Assembly: GCF_001570885.1 (NCBI RefSeq)
Contig: NZ_BCSN01000004.1
Location: 1-64,000, forward strand
Length of the DNA stretch: 64,000 bases
Reading direction: 5' to 3'
From: Micrococcus lylae NBRC 15355
GTDB lineage: Bacteria > Actinomycetota > Actinomycetes > Actinomycetales > Micrococcaceae
Each line of letters begins with the position of its first letter. The stretch's first letter is position 1. Position numbers and translations under genes: made by a program. Positions 61,090 to 64,000 of this stretch are shown here, one piece after another. The notes under the pieces were generated by a model that saw only the letters and a list, made by a program, of their open reading frames with translations, made no database searches and was not told the origin of the DNA.

Positions 61090-64000
61090 TCAGTCTCCGT
61101 CGTGGACGGCGAGCGAGGAGCCGCGGCGGTGCTTGGTGACGGCCAGGCGGGTGGGGATGTCGTTCTTCATGCGCTCGACGTGGCTGACGAGCCCGACGGT
61201 GCGGCCGCCGGTGCGCAGGGAGTCCACGACCCCCATCACCTCGTCCAGGGTCTCCGTGTCCAGGGACCCGAACCCCTCGTCCACGAAGAGCGTATCCAGC
61301 TCGATGCCGCCGGAGGCCGCCTGCACGGTGTCCGCAAGACCCAGGGCGAGGGACAGGGAGGCCATGAAGGTCTCGCCGCCGGACAGGGTGGAGGGGTGCC
61401 GGACCTCGTCCACATAGTGGTCGCGCACGACGATCTCGAGGCCCTTGTTGCCGCGCCCGCCGACCGCGTCCGAGTACTCGAGGCAGTAGCGGTCGTCGGT
61501 CATCTTCCGCAGGCGTTCGGAGGCCGCGGCGGCGACCTCCTCGAGGCGCCCGGCCAGCACGTAGCTGGTGAGCGGCATCTTCAGGCGGTTCTCGCCGGAG
61601 CCGCGCACCAGGGCGAGCAGGCCGGTGACGCGCTCGTGCTCGGCGATCAGGTCCGCCGCCCGGCCCAGGACCTCGCGCAGGACGGCGGACTGCCGGCGTA
61701 CGGCGGACACCAGGGCGGCCCGCGAGCCGACGACGGCCCCCTGCTCCCGGGAGGCGGCCTCGGCCGCCTGCAGACGCTCGACGGCGGCCGCGGTCTGCGC
61801 CTCGTCCGGCGCCTGCGTCCCCTCCGCCCGGAGCCGGCGCCCCTCGGCCACCAGGGCGGTGGCGGCGAGCTCGGCCAGCGCGGACTCCTCGCGCGCGTAG
61901 GCCTGCACGGCGGCCTCCTTCGCGGCGGCGTCCTCGGGCGAGAGGCGGGCGGCACGGGCCGCAGCCACGTCCGCGAAGTCCTTCTCCGCCAGCGCCGAAC
62001 GCAGTGCGTCCTCGGCCTGGGCGGCCAGAGCGCCGGCGGAGGCACGGCGGCCGAGGGCCTCGTCGAGGCTCTCCAGCAGCGACCGGGCGGCGACGACGGC
62101 GTCCCGGCGCGCCTCCAGGTCCCCGCCCTCGCCGGCGGCCGCGGCGACGGACTCCTCGAGATCGGCGATGCGCTCGGCACGCTGGGCGGACTGCTCCTCG
62201 AGCTTGCCGTCCTCGGTGGCCAGCTCGGCCAGGAGCGCGGCGACGGACTCCTGCTTCGTCTGAGCCGTGGTCAGACGGCGGCGTGTCGCCGCCAGTGCAC
62301 GCTTGGCGGCGGCCAGCTCCTGCTTGGCCGTCTCAGCGGCCGAGACCGCCTCCGAGGCCTCGTCCACGCCCAGTCCGCCGGCGGCGGTCTGCGCCTCGTG
62401 GAGGCGGGCCTGGGCGGCGGTCACGTCGGCCGCGGCCGCGGCGGTGGCGGCGGACGCCTTCTCCAGGGCCTTCTCGGCCCGCTGGACGGCGGCCTCGGTG
62501 ACGTCCTCGTCCACGGGGTCGGCCGGCCGGGGGTGCTCCACGGAGCCGCAGACCAGGCAGGGATGACCGTCCTCGAGCTGCGCGGCCAGCTCGGAGGCGG
62601 CCTGCTCGTAGCGGGACCGGAGCAGGTCGAGGCGCCGCTGGGCGGCCTTCTCCTCGGCCTGGCGAGCCTGGGTGTGGGCGGCCTCGGCGGTCTCGAGCTC
62701 GGCGGCGCGGGCAGCGGCCGTCTCGGCCGCCTTGCGACGGGCCCGCGCGGCGGCCAGCTCCGCGTCCACGGCGTCCTGGGCCCCGAGCTTCGCGGCGCCG
62801 GCCTCCACCTCCTCCCGCAGCGCGGCGACCTCCTCAGCCCGGGCGTCGCGCTCGGTCTCCGCGGTCCGGCGCTCCCCCACGATGGCCTCACGGCGCTGCG
62901 CGGCGGCGGCCTGCTGTTCCTGCAGCCGTCCGATGCGGATGCGGTCCTTCAGGCCCGCGGCGACCGCATCGGCGGCGGAGGCGCCGGCCTGGACGGCGGA
63001 GCGCACGGCCTTCCGGGCACGTTCCTCCTGCACCGTCTCCCAGGCCTCTGCCTGCTCACCCTGCTGCACCTCCCCCTGCTCCGCGCGGGCTGCGGCCAGC
63101 CATCCGGCGGCGGTGGCGTCGGCTTCGGCCCGCTCGCGGGCAGCCTCCTCCTGGGCGGCGGCGGACTCCGCGGCGCCCGCCGCCTTCTCGGCGCGAGCGG
63201 CGGCGGTGACCACGGCCTCGGCGCGGCGGTGGGCCTCCACGGCCGTCCGGTCCGCAGCGGTGGCCTCGGCCTTCGACCGATGGTCCTCGTCCCGGACCGC
63301 CCAACCCGCGGCGGCCTCGAGCGCCTGGCCGGTGCGGCGCAGCTGCTCGAGCGCGGTGCGTGCGGCCTTCTCGGCGGCCTCGGCCTCGTCCTGGCGGGTC
63401 TTCGCCGCGGCGTGGGCGGCGTCGGCCCGCTCGGCGACCAGCGTCAGGAGGTCGTCGTCGTCCTCCGGATAGGGGGCGGGGTCGTGCCAGTCCTGGCCGA
63501 GCTCCTCGCGGGCGGCCTCACGCAGCTGCTCGCGCGCGCTCTGCGCGATCTGCCTGTCCGCGGCCGCACGGCTGTCCAGGCGGTCGGCCTCGGCCTTGAG
63601 GTGCTCTTCCACGCCGTCGAACCGCTGGGTGCCGAACAGCCGGCGGAGCAGGTCCCTGCGCTCGTCCGATGTGGCCGTGAGGAAGCGCGCGAACTGGCCC
63701 TGCGGGAGCATGACGACCTGCATGAACTGCTCGGCGTCCAGGTGCATCACGGAGGCGATCTGCTGGCCGACCTCGTCCGCGCGGGTCAGCGGCGCCGTCC
63801 AGGCGCCGTCCTTCAGCTCGCGCAGGGACACGGAGGCCGGGGTCGTGGTGGTGCCCTTGCCCCGCTTCTTGGGACGCGCGTGGCGGGGCGAGCGGAGCAC
63901 CTCGAAGCGCCGTGTCTGGACGGTGAACTCGACGAGCACTTCCGGGGCCACAGTGCCGGCGGGACGGAGCGTGGTGACCAGGGAATCGGGCGAGCGGCCG
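61090..64000 (-). CDS. sbcC: exonuclease SbcC, ATPase subunit (N-terminus outside window)
   Basis: About 969 residues of the C-terminal part are present and the frame runs off the window edge. SMC/Rad50-type ATPase that works with SbcD nuclease on DNA hairpins and ends. VMLPQGQFARFLTATSDERR marks the N-lobe Q-loop. Long Ala/Glu/Arg-rich coiled coils surround the zinc-hook HPCLVCGSVEHPRP (CxxC). The C-lobe has HPSTLSGGETFMASLSLALG (signature) and DTLFVDEGFGSLDTETLDEV (Walker B). The Walker A and start codon lie beyond 64000. The GTG at 63951 is internal, as reading continues open upstream. Confidence 0.93.
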   Translation of the reverse strand, partial: GRSPDSLVTTLRPAGTVAPEVLVEFTVQTRRFEVLRSPRHARPKKRGKGTTTTPASVSLRELKDGAWTAPLTRADEVGQQIASVMHLDAEQFMQVVMLPQGQFARFLTATSDERRDLLRRLFGTQRFDGVEEHLKAEADRLDSRAAADRQIAQSAREQLREAAREELGQDWHDPAPYPEDDDDLLTLVAERADAAHAAAKTRQDEAEAAEKAARTALEQLRRTGQALEAAAGWAVRDEDHRSKAEATAADRTAVEAHRRAEAVVTAAARAEKAAGAAESAAAQEEAARERAEADATAAGWLAAARAEQGEVQQGEQAEAWETVQEERARKAVRSAVQAGASAADAVAAGLKDRIRIGRLQEQQAAAAQRREAIVGERRTAETERDARAEEVAALREEVEAGAAKLGAQDAVDAELAAARARRKAAETAAARAAELETAEAAHTQARQAEEKAAQRRLDLLRSRYEQAASELAAQLEDGHPCLVCGSVEHPRPADPVDEDVTEAAVQRAEKALEKASAATAAAAADVTAAQARLHEAQTAAGGLGVDEASEAVSAAETAKQELAAAKRALAATRRRLTTAQTKQESVAALLAELATEDGKLEEQSAQRAERIADLEESVAAAAGEGGDLEARRDAVVAARSLLESLDEALGRRASAGALAAQAEDALRSALAEKDFADVAAARAARLSPEDAAAKEAAVQAYAREESALAELAATALVAEGRRLRAEGTQAPDEAQTAAAVERLQAAEAASREQGAVVGSRAALVSAVRRQSAVLREVLGRAADLIAEHERVTGLLALVRGSGENRLKMPLTSYVLAGRLEEVAAAASERLRKMTDDRYCLEYSDAVGGRGNKGLEIVVRDHYVDEVRHPSTLSGGETFMASLSLALGLADTVQAASGGIELDTLFVDEGFGSLDTETLDEVMGVVDSLRTGGRTVGLVSHVERMKNDIPTRLAVTKHRRGSSLAVHDGD

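Overview
The window is 64 kb of very GC-rich, densely coded chromosome. Frequent GTG starts, ATGA/GTGA stop-start overlaps, TANNNT -10 boxes next to start codons, a Cys-free L32 and an IclR gene divergent from leuCD all indicate a high-GC Gram-positive actinobacterium. A UDP-ManNAc dehydrogenase beside glycosyltransferases and an LCP ligase recalls the teichuronic acid (glucose plus ManNAc-uronic acid) of Micrococcus luteus. A Micrococcus-like member of the Micrococcaceae is my best guess. It is an inference, not an identification.

Layout. 1-5.8 kb: cell-wall polysaccharide genes (epimerase fragment, UDP-ManNAc dehydrogenase, two GT4 glycosyltransferases, LCP ligase). 5.8-9.3 kb: yceD-rpmF-rnc-mutM and galU. 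9.4-15 kb: coaD, a divergent aminotransferase, rsmD, recG and a DAK2 protein. 15-24.7 kb: a second LCP protein, a DUF3515-like lipoprotein, the ddl/gpsA/plsC/murA envelope operon, leuCD and its divergent IclR regulator. 24.8-32 kb: thiL, two tandem dynamin-like GTPases and an 825-residue GT2 protein. 32.1-35.3 kb: tRNA-Gln and two tRNA-Glu genes beside a HAD hydrolase and gltX. 35.3-38 kb: a pyruvyltransferase-family protein and an FAH-family protein. 38-51 kb: amino-acid synthesis (ilvE, leuB, serA, ilvC, ilvN, ilvB, ilvD), with metG and nagA interspersed. 51-52.4 kb: a small unknown gene, tRNA-Lys, a Bcp peroxiredoxin and tRNA-Leu. 54.3-64 kb: an orphan solute-binding lipoprotein, mqo, an RND efflux permease and a partial sbcC.

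The main accessory region lies between tRNA-Leu(UAG) at 52280-52361 and an imperfect copy of that tRNA's 3' end at 54169-54194. This ~1.8 kb interval has the form of a decayed tRNA-integrated element. It holds a small SGNH hydrolase gene, a crippled IS3-family transposase (internal deletion plus frameshift) and non-coding debris, and no integrase remains.

How the genes work together. The branched-chain amino-acid pathway is nearly complete here (ilvBN, ilvC, ilvD, ilvE, leuCD, leuB; leuA not seen). GalU, the dehydrogenase, the glycosyltransferases and the LCP proteins could supply, build and attach a wall glycopolymer. MurA and Ddl feed peptidoglycan synthesis. GltX sits next to tRNA-Glu and tRNA-Gln, the likely substrates of a non-discriminating enzyme. 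At least eleven genes have a TANNNT box exactly 6-7 nt before the start codon, so leaderless transcripts appear common.
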